In this document: piece by piece, positions 38,151 through 50,875 of the stretch | How the letters are laid out: every line of letters begins with the position of its first letter | Position numbering within the stretch: the stretch's first letter is position 1 | From: Melitaea cinxia | Lineage: Eukaryota; Arthropoda; Insecta; Lepidoptera; Nymphalidae | Direction: 5' to 3' | Assembly (NCBI RefSeq): GCF_905220565.1 | Contig: NC_059396.1 | Coordinates: forward strand, 5,925,206 to 5,989,205 | Length of the DNA stretch: 64,000 nucleotides | Notes under the pieces: model-generated | Told to the model about the DNA's origin: nothing | The model's database searches: none | Seen by the model: the letters and a program-made list of their open reading frames with translations, nothing else | Translations under genes and position numbers: made by a program

Positions 38151-39570
38151 GTGGTATCAGTTTGAAAGGAATCGTAAAGGAGTGCACCGGAACAGATCGC
38201 ACGACAATATCCTAATTCACTCGCGCGAATGTAATCCATTAGTGTTCCCGGCCCTCCTCAGGGCGCCCCCTAGCCTCCGCCATTCATAATATACCTCCAT
38301 ATCATTTGTATTGGCACATGTTTCATATGACTAATGGACGAGAGCACATTACAGAGACATCTGCTTATTGCAATCATCGTGCTTATAAAAATCTTTATGT
38401 GATTGACGGCAATGTCACGAGATGATTGCGGAGCGATGTTTTTTTTTATCTGTATGAAAATGTATGCCATCTTCTATTTCACCGCTCTTCTCCATTTTCG
38501 TCCTCTGCTATTACATATAGACATCTGTGAAGAAACTGCAATTATTCTAGTATTATAGAGCCTATATGTAATTAGAGATGGCTTCTGGTCGATTAGCTAG
38601 CTTTATCAAGTAACTACTATTTGTTTCATACGGAGAGTGAGAGCCTTAACAAGGGGTCATCACTTCCTTTATCTCCGGCATTAATTTCGTTAGCCAGGAA
38701 TAAAACTTAAAATTGTTCTCCTAAATAAGAGAAGACACAGTAAAATATCTACGGAAGTATATTGAGTATCTACAGACTTCATATTCTTTCTTATACATCA
38801 TTAAAGCAATTAACAATATACGCCGAAATGTTTTTAAAATGAGTATGAACAAGCAAATGACTTAAACCTGACCGCAGCCACAGGAAGTTGCATAGCGGTT
38901 TCTTAAGGGCTTATTAATTACTGAATTAGACGACGTTGCTCTGGAGTGAATTACAGTGACAAGGAAAACGTCCCGTCTAGTCACTTTGCATTTAGGTTGA
39001 AAAAGAAAAACATAGTGTCTTTCCAACGTAACACTAAAAAAATTATCGATAAGAATTATTAGTAAAACCTTTTAAAACTAGTACTAAACGATCGATAAAG
39101 TACGTAACGTGAATATAAAAAAATAAACAAATTACACATAATATAAAAGATTATAATCTTGAACGAGCTTCTAACACATATCGGTACACACCATCTACTC
39201 CAATATAAACATATTTAGGAAATTAAAAAAATACAATACACATAATTTTCTAAATGAAAACATGGATTTTTACTTAACATTTCAGTCTGCTTGCCCTCTG
39301 AGCTTTAATACATTTACCTATCTGCATAGACAGTTATAGCGTTTTCAGAAAAATTAAAGAAAGTAATCAGCGGAATTACGTTGGCTACTAAAATATGTAT
39401 TCGTCATAAAAGTATGCGTCGACTTCTGTGGAGGATAAATATTCATTATAGAGGATCGTCGGGCGTTTTAGCGGGATTAAATGCTATTAAGTCGCGTCGC
39501 GATGCTCTCTCGAATCAATCGAAATTGAGTATCCGAATGATCGGTAGTGGCTCACTATTCGATTAATTGT
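38150..39570. promoter_or_regulatory. Series of candidate enhancer patches
   Basis: GC-elevated patches at about 38160-38720, 38870-39010 and 39340-39560. Text includes GCCCTCCTCAGGGCGCCCCC, GGTCGATTAGCTAGC and TTATTAATTACTGAATTAGA. Short frames only. Confidence 0.35.
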
Positions 39571-39668
39571 TTATTTAATCTCTGTAATTATTTACCTTTT
39601 TAAAGAATTAAAGTATTAATTTTATAGTATTAAGTTATTATCGATTACAAGTGTTTATTTTTATGGAA

Positions 39669-39770
39669 TAGTCCGTTGGCGCAGTTGGTAGTGACCCTAG
39701 TTACTGCTCCAGGTATTGTGGGTTCGATTATCGCCGCCAATTTTGGGCATTACATGCGATGATGCGACTT
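39669..39770 (+). repeat. Decayed tRNA-derived SINE head
   Basis: GTCCGTTGGCGCAGTTGGTA (A box) and GTGGGTTCGATTATCGCC (B box) with correct spacing. The body after it is not recognisable. Not a functional tRNA: no acceptor stem pairing is visible. Confidence 0.65.
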
Positions 39771-40737
39771 ATTAGATGTAGCTACATCAATCGATTTGTT
39801 ACCTAAAAAACATTTAATAAGTTGACCATCTTAGGAACAGACGACTGTATATGTGTTAAATATATTTATTTCATTTAGTAATAATATATCAGGTGTATCG
39901 ATGGATAGTCAACTATTTGAATGTTGCTAAGCATTTGTAACGGGATGTCCAATTATTACTTGCTTCATTATATCGAGCAAAAGACGTTGAATATAGTTTC
40001 TGTGGACATCATTATATTCTTTGTTAAGATAGTCAATCAACAGTTTATTTACTCATACTAAAATTATCTGTATAATAAATAATAAAATGTAGCAATTAGC
40101 AGATAGACAGATAATAAATATTAAAAAAGCTACCATTTTTAAATTAAAACATAAATTAATTTGGTTTTAAAGATAATATACCTACTACATAAGGTGTTTT
40201 GGTAACAAATTAAAATGTAATTAATTAAAATTAAAACTCTTAATTAAATTACAAACCCTCATTCGAACGAACACACTCGCGGGCACGAGCTTGTTAAGTA
40301 ATAAAGATGACTATGTTTTATTTAGTAATTAGGTACTGTATGAAATACTTTTTTTAATTAAAAACTGACTCAATGTTGGCGTTGGTCGTTTGTTATTCTG
40401 GGTACTTTAACTTGTTTAATTAATAACTGTTCTTATTGTTATTAAATTTTTTATAAAAAAAATAAAATTGCTAGTTGGTTTTAGATATAAGAGAACTTTT
40501 CATCACCAGTCAATATGAGTAGTAAAACTTTCTCTCTCTCTATCTTTCTAGGAAGAACTAGCAGCTTTATTTTATTATCACAATTACGTCACACTGGCAA
40601 TTCAGTAAAATCAATCAATCATATACGTAATAAAATACACACCACTTACAATTCAATTGTGTCAACATACTTATGACAATAATATATGATTAGCTATATG
40701 GATGTGTGTGTATATATGAGTATGTATGTGATATTTA
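39771..40737. other. AT-rich spacer
   Basis: No feature recognised. Confidence 0.5.
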
Positions 40738-40905
40738 GACGACGCGTTGGCGCAGCGGTCACAGTACTGACTCTTGCGCTGGCGGTCGCGGGTTCGATCC
40801 CCGCTCACGACAGATATTTGTATTGGCCATATAGATGTTTGTCGTGGTCTGGGCGGTTGTGCTTGTGTATTGTGTGTGTTGAGTGTGAAGCGTTTATTTA
40901 TTTAT
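40738..40905 (+). mobile_element. tRNA-derived SINE, first head type
   Basis: GACGACGCGTTGGCGCAGCG head, B box GCGGGTTCGATCCCCGCTC, body CATATAGATGTTTGTCGTGG, ending near TTTATTTATTTATTTC. A 129-codon open frame (40686-41075) runs through it and is not a gene. Confidence 0.85.
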
Positions 40906-41302
40906 TTCTAGTTCATATTTTATATAGTCTCATACATACTTGTATACGAGTATTTATGTGTGAAACACCTTACCGTTTTGTTAATTTCCTCCTAAGGTAC
41001 GGGTGGGTAACCTATGGTTGCCGCGAAGAGATTGCTTCTGTAGCAATAAGGTCGTTTTATACATTTGTCTTGTAAATATTATTAATAATTTAAATACTCT
41101 GTATTTTAAATATTTTTTGTGTGCAATAAAGGGTTCTTGTTAATAATTTATATTGTAATTTAATAAAAAAAAATCATAACAAAAAGCTCATTATTGTCGC
41201 AGCAATATCAAGTCAAAAAAAATTGTTTACTTGTTTTATTTTATTTCTATTATCGAATAGTCAATAAAAACACTGTCATTAGTACCTGTATACGCATACG
41301 CA

Positions 41303-41440
41303 TTCAGCCTATAACATCCCATTGCTGAGCATTTACCCCTTTCTCCGTGTAGGAGAAGGATTGGAGCTTAATCCACCACGCTGCTCCACTGCGGGTTGGC
41401 GGATATGTTCCCTACTGTGAGTAACGATCGCTGTCAGGCA
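41303..41440 (-). repeat. SINE tail fragment
   Basis: CCTATAACATCCCATTGCTG, GGAGAAGGATTGGAGC and GCGGGTTGGCGGATATGTTC match the shared tail of the SINEs at 35424 and 36833. No head. Confidence 0.7.
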
Positions 41441-42700
41441 TTTATCAGGTATTAATTACCTGTATGTGTTGTGTATATAAAAAATCGTTATTTACCTTAA
41501 TTAATATAGATAGATAAGATAGATATTTCTTATTTTAGATTTCTTTTTTTGATTAATATTTCATTACCTATGTCACATATCCATCATATGTCAATTAGGA
41601 TAATACTATACGAATTCTTATCTAAAATTCAAGGTGGGTTATTTTATCTTTAATCTCTAAAAAAATACAGAATAGCGTTTCTAATCAGTGTAAAGACGTT
41701 TCTCATTCAATATGTACGAGAGTTGTAAACACCGCTCAAGCTGAGAGCTACCCACTAATTAATTACTCAACTCGCTTTCAATTAAATTAACTCGGAACGG
41801 GGCATCGACACGCACAGAATCGACCGATTAAGATCGTTAATGTCGATCAATTTTCCTCGTTAGCGATCAATAAAGTTATTACTGTCCAGAAATGTTTGCA
41901 CGTGACGCGATTTTATATTTAACTACTGTTTAGTTTGTACAATTATATAGTGTTCTTTCTGATGTAGGGGTTGTGTGTTTATTTGTTGGGTAATATATAT
42001 TTACTATATATTATTGTATATATTACTCATATTCTTTTTATAATTTACAATTATTACAAAAGTTAAAGAATATGTTACTACACCAGCACGTTGTAAACAC
42101 GGGCAATAAAATGCCTTATTTAGGAACAGACGACATTATGTGTATTTTAATCGTACTAAAATTAATCATTAATATTTTATTATTTCAAAAATGTTAGTTA
42201 ATTATGTTGTTTTTAAAACTTTCAATAAAGTTATTAGCCTGTAAATACTATAAGCGATGTGCTTCTATTGTCATTCAACTAGTGTTTTAGTTTATTTTAT
42301 AAGTTAAATGTTTCAAACACGTTAAAACATTGCTTTAGTTTTTTATATCAATTTATTAAAAAGGGTCTCAATTTAATTTTTTAATTCCATAATTTTATTT
42401 TATTATTTATTTTTCATTCATAACATGCCTATTTTAGTATTAGGTAATGTTTAAATTGTAGACTTTATAAAAGTTATTACCTAAGAATATAAGAAACAGG
42501 TTGTTCAGTTTACGGAAATTATATCGAACATTTCAACTCCTATAGTTCCTGTAAAAATGTATACTTTAGATGTAAATATAGTCAGCAGATTTTACACCAT
42601 AATGAAAACTTGCAAATTAATTAAAATTATTATTTAAAGTAATACCAAGTAATTAAAACATTTTCTTTCAAAAGACATTAATGAAGCCTCACCGAATAAA
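41441..42700. other. AT-rich spacer
   Basis: A weak island (41690-41900) has GAGAGCTACCCACTAATTAA. Otherwise nothing recognised. Confidence 0.45.
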
Positions 42701-42829
42701 ACATAACTTAAGTTTTAAATCAAACAATGGCCTCCAGCTTTCAGATATAAGCGATTTTCGCAAACAAAACCCAGCACAACAAAAACATAATTTGAAAATT
42801 TGTATCTTAAATACGGAACACTAAAACTA

Positions 42830-43480
42830 AATTGGCCACTCCGAACTAGTTGAACCGAGTTTTAAACTGCGCCCTTAGGGAGGAGGGGACGTTTTAATTA
42901 CGGCGTTTAAGTAAAAGCGGCGCAGCATCTAGCTATGTGCATTACACAGATTCAACCACCAAAAGCCTCCCACTTAGCTAATGAAACATGTTCGTGTATA
43001 GTGTTTTAAGCGTCGTCGCAACGAGGCCTTCTGAGCATTGTGAGCGGAACTCGGGCCTCGGCGAACGCGAGCGGATTCGGCGGACTCGCCTCCGCAAATC
43101 CTCATTTACTTGCATTATTTTAATGGAGCTATTGTGGGCGGATGTCCTTTGTCGTGTGCAGATGCGGATCCGGCGCACCGGGCTGTGGGAAATGTGCCGG
43201 TGCATAAGTGCATCACTGGCCTCGTTCGGCCGGTCGATCCCGAATTAAATAGCAGAGCTCCATATCAATTTAAGGGATTTGAATGCATCCACTCCGGAAT
43301 CACAGAAGAAAATGAGTCTCATTGTAGTCATAGAGTCGATAAAATAAACGCAACTGGGAAACGACGTATCCATTTAACTAATTAACTGTCGTCCCGAAAT
43401 CGCGCTAGAGTCCGTAGACAACCCTCGGACTTCTTAATAACTGGTTTCCCTAATAAGCTAAGAGGTTGTCTTTTTCGTAT
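42830..43480. promoter_or_regulatory. Candidate enhancer region
   Basis: A 650-bp block with much higher GC: GCGGAACTCGGGCCTCGGCG and GGCCTCGTTCGGCCGGTCG. Overlapping 75-91-codon frames on both strands have no domain and no matching splice pairs. Possibly a conserved non-coding block; a short unrecognised exon cannot be excluded. Confidence 0.35.
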
Positions 43481-43953
43481 ATACTATATGCGATGCCGTT
43501 CTTCGACGATGCTGGGTAAAACTTTGCAAATTTAAAATATATTAGCATATTGCGTAGCATAATTATGGACATATGTTGTCTAGTACAAGTATATCACTTG
43601 TTTTATAAACTACGCACAGTGTTCACTTCGAATGCGGTAGCTACATTTTTTTAAGCTTTTTGTCTCAAAAAAGCATCATCACTACGTATGCCCTAAGCTC
43701 ATATTTTATTCGATTTATATTTATTCGAATTTCGTATTTTTTTTATAGTTAAAAATATGTATATATTTGTAGGTATCTATTGTCGTAAGCATCATTTTAT
43801 TTTAATAAATTATAATGTATATCATCATCATCATACCGTATGTGAAAACGATGAAATGGTGTATTTTTACTTTCTTTTTTATGTAATTAGCTTTAAACTA
43901 AATCTCTGTACACTGTCTGTTTTTCAAATAAATCAAAATAAAATAAAATAAAA

Positions 43954-44002
43954 TCATCAGCTCAGCCTATTGCAGTCCACAGCTGGACATAGGCCTCCCC
44001 AA
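43954..44002 (-). repeat. RTE 3' end, very short antisense piece
   Basis: CAGCCTATTGCAGTCCACAG then CTGGACATAGGCCTCCCC. Only about 45 bp remain. Confidence 0.75.
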
Positions 44003-44009
44003 TAAAATC

Positions 44010-45500
44010 TATATCTATGCGTTTTATTCTATATTATTATATTTATGCAATTCTTAAATATTAAGCGGTAAAAATTTAATCCGAAAATACACAAAGAGCT
44101 TCTGTTTCCTTTTTTTTTCAATAAAAGTAACCTGCATTAACACAGCTAAACGGATTTCTCGAGTGTCACGAGTTGATGAATTCCAAAGCCTCTTGACGTC
44201 TAAACTACCTTCATAATAACTAAACTAGACACGAACTGGACCCAATGAATAAATTAAACACTAATTTCTTGACATACTTTATCCAAGGCGGATCACCTTG
44301 TCCGTAATAACAGTAATATTGCTATTATAAAAGTTTTAACTACTTTAATAACTCCCCTCGTTCTCTAACTTCGTTGCGACTGTTTGATATTTAGAAGTCT
44401 TTATAAATATTTATACCGAAATGTAATTGAAGAAACTATATTATTTTCGTGCTGTAAGTTAATCAGTATTTTGGTAATCTGCATTCATGTAAATATTTGA
44501 TTTGAGATAGGTACTTATTATTTCATAGCCTCGATTTTACTAAAATGTATGGAATTTTTATTTATTAATTGTTAATATTTTTTAGTGAAACTAAATCACA
44601 AAAGATCAATGACCTGTAAAAGTAATTTTATATCAAAGATTAAATATTAAACAGTTCTTAATACAATTATGTACGTTATTATTACGACCAATAGTTTCCA
44701 TTTTCCAATTCTTCGTAGAGAATTTTCATAGAAAAGTTACAATCATCTAGAAATATCAATTAGTAATTTATATATATTTTACAAATATTTATCAAGGTTT
44801 TTTGAAACGGATAATTAGTGTGAAAATAATTAAATTAGGTGAGAGAAACGGATCGTTAGCCGCACGCAACGGTAGCGAGTTCGACGTCCGGCGCGCTCTC
44901 ACGAAGGGCATCGTTTAGGTAAAAAAAGATTTAATATAAACAACCTCCAGTCATTATTTAAATGAGAGAATACCTTAGTCTTATTTTTAATAATTATCAT
45001 ATAATCAAAAAGCATTAATTTAATTTTTTTTTTATATCTTAAAATGGATATACAGCCAGTAGGTACAACTGTTATTGTTACTTACTTTGACAAAAATTGG
45101 GTTACGCAGGCTAAACAAATCTATAATATTTTCCAGCCCTTGCATGTTTTTAAAAGATTTAATGGTTGGAATGTAAATCAAATCAAAAGAGAATATTTAA
45201 TAAACTTAACTTTCGAATGTCGTGCTGACTTACTGCAATCGACCTCGCGTGCGGCGAACGCTCACGGTATATAGAATTAGATTGCTAATAGATAGATATC
45301 AGTCATCAATCAAAATGTCCAACTTTATGAAACGATTGTACAGTTCAAACAGAGCCATCGGTCGATCGAGGCAGCTCTGGACAAACGAAGTTTGCGGCGT
45401 AGTGCTCGCCCACTTGTTCTTTGATAAAGAGTTGAGGATCTCACCTGTCCAGCGCACCAGACAGCAAGCTGAGATCAGAGAGGCAGCCGACGAATCTAGC
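44010..45500. other. AT-rich spacer
   Basis: A tRNA-like scrap, CAACGGTAGCGAGTTCGACG, near 44868-44905 may be a decayed SINE head. No gene. Frames at 45044-45274 and 45222-45521 have no domain. Confidence 0.4.
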
Positions 45501-46400
45501 CCCAAGCCAGGTCCTTTGTGAAAGGTTCCCAAAGCGAGCGCAAGGGCACTTTGATGTCGAGCCCGGCGGGTAATTTGGAAAAAGGTTATTTAATTAACTT
45601 TCGACAAGTTCTAGTAATCGTGTTACAAAGCCGCCAGGTGAGCGGTCAAGTCTTTGAGCGTGGCGGGGTGAGCTCGAACTTGATTTTTACGCCATAAGCG
45701 CAATAAAGGCGCTGTCATTTCCACGTGTTTTCCAATTAACACCACGCCTTTGACCACCGTCTCTCGCACAAAGTAATAGCAGTCCTTTGTTTTATATACA
45801 CGGCTTTATATAAAAATAGTTTAAATAAAGCTATGCCTGTAATCGATACCTTTCAGCCGTAAAATTGACTGTACCGCTGTACTTTTTATACATCATTATG
45901 ACCAGCGATGGGTGTTTACAGTCTTCCAAAGCTTTATTAGCAAGACTGGACAGTAGTTTTATGAGTTGCCGAAATAAGTTTCGGGGGTATTTAAACTTTG
46001 GTATTGGTTAACAGAGCATTTTGCGAGCGTAAGCAAGCGCGAGACGAGGCGCCCGCGGCAGTCGAATGATGGTCGCCTACGAGATAATTAACTCTACGAA
46101 CTATTCTCGTGCGAACTACTTCATCTAGAAAATTGTTATATTATAAACAATTAGTTATATTAGTATGTTAGTTAGTTAATAAACAAAACGAATAGCGCAT
46201 AAAGTTGAACGCGTTCAGTTTTAACTGCGGGCGGTTTATTATGATACATGGTGTCCAAAGTTCGCGCGTTCCACTCGAGCAAGTATCTCATACAAACAAA
46301 GCGGACTTTGTGCGGTGTTCATTGAACAGCTTAATTGCATTTCTTTGCTACTCTATGTTCCTCGCACGTCTCATAGTCGAATTAGTATTAGTACGTTAAA
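45500..46400. promoter_or_regulatory. Candidate enhancer region
   Basis: GC-elevated: GATGTCGAGCCCGGCGGGTA, CGAGACGAGGCGCCCGCGGC, with TAATTTGG and TAATTAAC cores. Non-coding by eye. Confidence 0.35.
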
Positions 46401-48092
46401 CAGTTCTTTTAGAAAAACTGTCTGTTTTCATAATCAGGTCCACGCTACATTTTGTAGAGAAAATTATGGTACATAACACCAAAAAAAAAAAACCAGAGAC
46501 AGCGAACTATTAACAGAAATTTCTCTTCTAATTGAATACTTGAAAAAGTGGGCAAATATTCTATAGTTTTATACAATTAATAATTATATGTATATTCTAC
46601 GCGAATATTATTATTGTGTGTTACGAAATTTTGTTTGACACAATATAATTATTTCGAAACGCAATAGCGTAAATGGTTTGGTAATCCGCAAAATCTTTGA
46701 AAGCACGTGTATTTCATGTTTGTTGCACGATTGTAGCTTTTGTTGCTATGGAAATAAAGTTCTTAATAGGATTTGGCAAACATAAAGGTTTGCAAGGTTC
46801 CCCTTGTCTTCGTTTCACAGTCCCGTTTATGATTCCTGAATTTTTAAAGCCACTGAAAGGACATACATTTTGTATGTAACATTAAAACGTCTATAACTAC
46901 ATTTACTGTAACCGTTATTGAATTAAACATTAAAATATATTTAAATTAATAATACTATTTAATTTACAAAATTACTTATTATATTCGCATGTTTCTTAAA
47001 AAAGCATTCCATATTCTTTTACATAATAACAAGCACATGTAAAATAGTTAGAAGTTATCTTCACAAATGTATAGGGTTTAGTAAGACAAGCAATAGCACA
47101 GCCTATCAAACAAAAGAGTTTTAATTAGTATAAATAACGTGTAAGGTTCATAACTAAAACACATTGAATGAATATAAATTTACTTGTAAAACGTGAGTTT
47201 ATAATTTAATTAAAAACGTCGGCTTCTGTTTAAGTCCCTGTATGCTTTTTTAATTTTATCATAACACAACAATTTTTTATAAGTTAAAAAAGTTTCCATT
47301 AAAACGCATACGTATATAATAGATGTTCACTTTAATTAAAACTAATTACTTATGTCCGTTTTATTATGCCATATTTGCTACCGGAATTAATTAAATATTT
47401 TACGTGTTGGTTGCTTTAGTCACGGATAATAAATGTCTCTTAATTGCTTGACCAGAATGTTTTAACTGATTACGAATTTAAGGCGAGATGCTGATATTTC
47501 ATACACTTATTTATATTCTAATACTTTATTTGATATTACAACCGCGTTCAATTTCGTTGTAAGTGAGATTGTTTGACATTTATTGTTATTCCTATATTAT
47601 TCTTTTACTGGACAACCCTCGCGGTTCAACCCTCGTTGAAATTTATGGCTACTGTACCGCTACAGCTCGGTAATGAATCATTAGAAAGGATAAAAGAATT
47701 ATTAAAATTGTACATACAAACAAATTTATCTTCTAATAATTTTAGCTTGTTATAGTACCAGTATTTTTGTGATATCCCTATTTTATTATCATACGTACCA
47801 TGTTTGTATTTAAAGGAATTTAAATATAATGATGTATCTAATTAATTCGGATATTTGCTATTTTGTGCTATAAATTGTTGGCTAATATTCGTTTTTCCAG
47901 CAAAGGAGATGCATTAGAGCTTAATCTAATAATATAATAGATTTATTTTGTAAACCTGAATAATTTTGTATAAACTATTTTTAGATGTTACTATAATGTA
48001 CTCATAAAATTTGCAACTAAAATAAAAAAGAAACCTTTATGAATTTAATTAAAATAAAAGTTTTAATTTGTATTATTGTATTCTTAAAATTT
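46401..48092. other. AT-rich spacer
   Basis: No gene recognised; a plus-strand frame of 60 codons near 46697-46879 has no domain. Confidence 0.45.
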
Positions 48093-48297
48093 GACTGAGA
48101 TAGGGCACAGCAGGAAACATTCTGCTCAAAATCTGGAGCAGCCCGACTGGGGAAGTACCTTGACCTTACAGAACATGAAAGCTAAATAGCAATGTTGCGT
48201 TCCTGAGTGAGGTGAGTAAGGTGACCAGAGCAGATCTGAAATAGCTTACCATTAAGTGAGCCGTAGGCTTGTTGGCCTACTTGTATAAAAAATTGAA
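48093..48297 (-). repeat. Dispersed repeat, antisense copy of the 3236 family
   Basis: Its reverse complement starts TACAAGTAGGCCAACAAGCC and includes TTCTGTAAGGTCAAGG and AGTCGGGCTGCTCC, which line up with 3236-3515. Confidence 0.65.
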
Positions 48298-48330
48298 AGA
48301 GATAAATTACATAATGCAGTTTATTTAATA

Positions 48331-48570
48331 ACTAGCTGTGCCCGTGACTTCGTCCGCGTGGAGTTTAACAAAAAAGTTATTGTTCAGTTCGCAGTTAAAA
48401 AATAAATAAATTTCAAAAAAAAAGTAGCCTAAGTTACTCCTTATTATTACATCAGCTATCTGCCAGTGAAAGTCCCGTCAAAATCGTTCCATCCGTTTCA
48501 GAGATTAGCCGGAACAAACAAACAGACAGACAGGCAGACACAAAAATTGTATAAAATGTTATTTTGATAT
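48331..48570 (+). repeat. 'ACTAGCTGTGCCCGTGACTT' repeat, copy 1
   Basis: Nearly identical to 58306-58580: GACTTCGTCCGCGTGGA, AAGTAGCCTAAGTTACTCC, GAAAGTCCCGTCAAAAT, AGATTAGCCGGAACAAAC, then (CAGA)n. This is a LINE 3'-end type. Confidence 0.75.
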
Positions 48571-48725
48571 ATGTACCGTGTATACATCCATATGCATTTA
48601 GTAAAAAGCTGTTATTCCTATATTACAAACAGACAATCCAATTTTATTTATTTGTATAGATTATACTATCTAGTAGGATCTTTAATCAATTGTTGTGAGT
48701 GTTTCTTGTAAATATAACAAGGTAA

Positions 48726-49175
48726 ATGTATATTACATATACTAAAACTATGAAAAACCCTAAAAATCATAATCTAATTTGTAATGTTATGAATATATAT
48801 GATAAAGTTAAATTTTCTGTTCTAACCCAAATTAATAATACAAACTTGTTAAATGAAAAACTAAGACCTATAGGCTTACGTAAACTTGATTCAAACCTTA
48901 AATATCACTTACCAAAAATTAACAATAAGTATGAAAAGAGAACTGACGACTACTTAATACCCGAATATATTAACGAACTGCCCAGAGAACTGCAAGAAAT
49001 GTATAAGAGTACCACGAAAAACAAATCACGTTTTAAAAAATATTTTTTACAAAAACAAACGGAATTAACCGAGTGACTCTCTGTACCCAGATAAACCCGC
49101 GAGGTTTTCGTGGTACTTAAATTGCAAATTAAAATGTATTTGTTATGTATTGGCCAATAAAAAAAAAAAAAAAAA
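48726..49175 (+). mobile_element. LINE-like 3' end: C-terminal ORF fragment with poly(A)
   Basis: A 116-codon frame (48726-49076, stop TGA) ends with KRTDDYLIPEYINELPREL and SRFKKYFLQ. This resembles the C-terminus of many Jockey/CR1-like LINE second ORFs (LIPEYLNxLPxEL ... FKKxL). About 80 bp further comes AATAAA, running straight into an A-rich tail at 49157-49175. The body upstream is absent, as expected of a 5'-truncated insertion. No catalytic motif is present. The family is uncertain. Confidence 0.5.
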
Positions 49176-49189
49176 TTAAGACGACGACG

Positions 49190-49395
49190 ACGACGCGTTG
49201 GCGCAGCGGTCATAGCACTGGCAGTTACGCTAGCGGTAGCGGGTTCGATTCCCGCTCACGACAGACATTTGTGTCGACCATATAGATGTTAGTCGTGGTC
49301 TGGGCGTTATGTTTTTGTATTGTGTGTTTCCGGACCTCCAACACAGGAGAAAATCCTACTGGGGAATCCGTTGAGTGTGAAGAGTTTATTAATTC
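49190..49395 (+). mobile_element. tRNA-derived SINE, first head type
   Basis: CGACGCGTTGGCGCAGCGGT (A box), GCGGGTTCGATTCCCGCTC (B box), body CATATAGATGTTAGTCGTGG, and an extra GGACCTCCAACACAGGAGAA block. A (GAC)n run precedes it and the LINE poly(A) abuts it, so two insertions lie side by side. Confidence 0.85.
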
Positions 49396-49579
49396 TTATC
49401 ATTATAAAATAAAAAAATGAAAATAAAAAAATTATACATTTAAAAATATATAAAAAGGGAAATTATGTTTAAAAAAACTTCATGTTTTAAGGGGCAAGGA
49501 TTCTTATTGTTCAGGGGATAGACACGTAGACACAATAGTCGTATAAAAAGTGAGACCTCAGAGCAAATTAAGTGTCAGT

Positions 49580-50875
49580 TTTTTTTAACCGACTTCCAAA
49601 AAAGGAGGAGGTTCTCAATTCGACTGTATTTTTTTTTATTTTTTTTTATTTTTATTTTTTTTTATGTATGTTACATCAGAACTTTTGACCAGGTAGACCG
49701 ATTTCGACAAATTTTGTTTTAATCGAAAGGTGGTGTGTGCCGATTGGTCCCATTTAAATTTATTTCAGATCTAACAACTACTTTTCGAATTATATCTAAT
49801 AATGCGTTTTTACTTGACGCTTTTTTCGTCGACCTGCGTTGTATTATACCACATAACTTTCTACTGGGTGTACCGATTTTGATAATTCTTTTTTTGTTGG
49901 AAAGGGGATATCCCTAGTTTGGTACCATGATAAGAAAACCAGGATCTGACGATGGGATCCCAGAGAAATCGAGGGAAACTCTTGAAAATCCGCAATAACT
50001 TTTTACTGGGTGTATCGATTTTGATAATTTTTACTTTAATCGAAAGCTGATGTTTATCATGTGGTCACATATAAATTTTATCGAGATCTGATAACTACTT
50101 TTTGATTAATCTTTGATAACGCGTATTTACTTGACATTATTTTCGTCACCTTACGTTGTATTATACCTCATAACTTTTTACTGGGTGCACCGATTTTGAC
50201 GTTTCTTATATAAATTAAAAGCTACTATTCGTCACGTGGTCCCATTCAAATTGAATTGAGATTTGATTAGTAATTTGTGAGTTATATCTAATATTGCGTA
50301 TTTACTTGACGGTTTTTTCGTCACCCTACGTTGTATTATACGTTATATCTTTTTACTGGGTGCACTGATTTTGATCTTTTTTGTATAAATCAAAAGCTAA
50401 TACTTGTCATGTCGTCCGTTTTAAATATGATTGAGATATAATGAGCAATTTTTGAGTAATCTTTGATGACACGTATTTACATGACGATGTTAAGACGACT
50501 GCGGTCATGTTCAATACTGTGCCACAACGCCATCTATCAAAATTTTATGAAATTACGTCGTTCACTATCGATCAAATTACAATATTCCACTAGAGTAGAG
50601 AGTAGCAGTTTATTCGTTATAAATATATTTGAGCTTTTAATTTTTGAGTTATCGCTAATACTGGGTATTTACTTGGCTATTTTACGTCGACCAACGTTAT
50701 ATTAACCTCATTACTATTTTACTGGGTGGACCGATATCGATGATTCTTTTTTTAATCGATAGGTGGTGCTTGTCATGTGGTCCCATTTAAATATAATTGA
50801 GATTTGACTCGAACTTTTTGAGCTATATCTGATATGGCGTATTTACTTGACTGTTTTTGGAGTTTTCTCCTTAAG
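49580..50875 (+). mobile_element. Fold-back element with tandem ~175-bp modules, block 1
   Basis: Starts TTTTTTAACCGACTTCC at about 49585 with GGAGGAGGTTCTCAATTCG. The landmark TGGGT(G/A)xACCGAT recurs near 49697, 49872, 50014, 50189, 50364 and 50730, so modules repeat about every 175 bp, with one shorter 142-bp unit and one double-length gap. T-rich tracts interrupt it. No right terminus was located. No coding function; the short frames are module text. Confidence 0.7.

Noticed and set aside
39669..39770. Possible functional tRNA gene
   Set aside because: A and B boxes are present, but no acceptor-stem complementarity and a decayed sequence; it is a SINE head.
40686..41075. 129-codon plus-strand open frame, the longest in the window
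   Set aside because: It runs through a tRNA-derived SINE (A and B boxes inside) and has no domain.
42978..43385. Overlapping 75-91-codon frames
   Set aside because: GC-rich sequence has few chance stops; frames on both strands overlap and none has a domain or start context.
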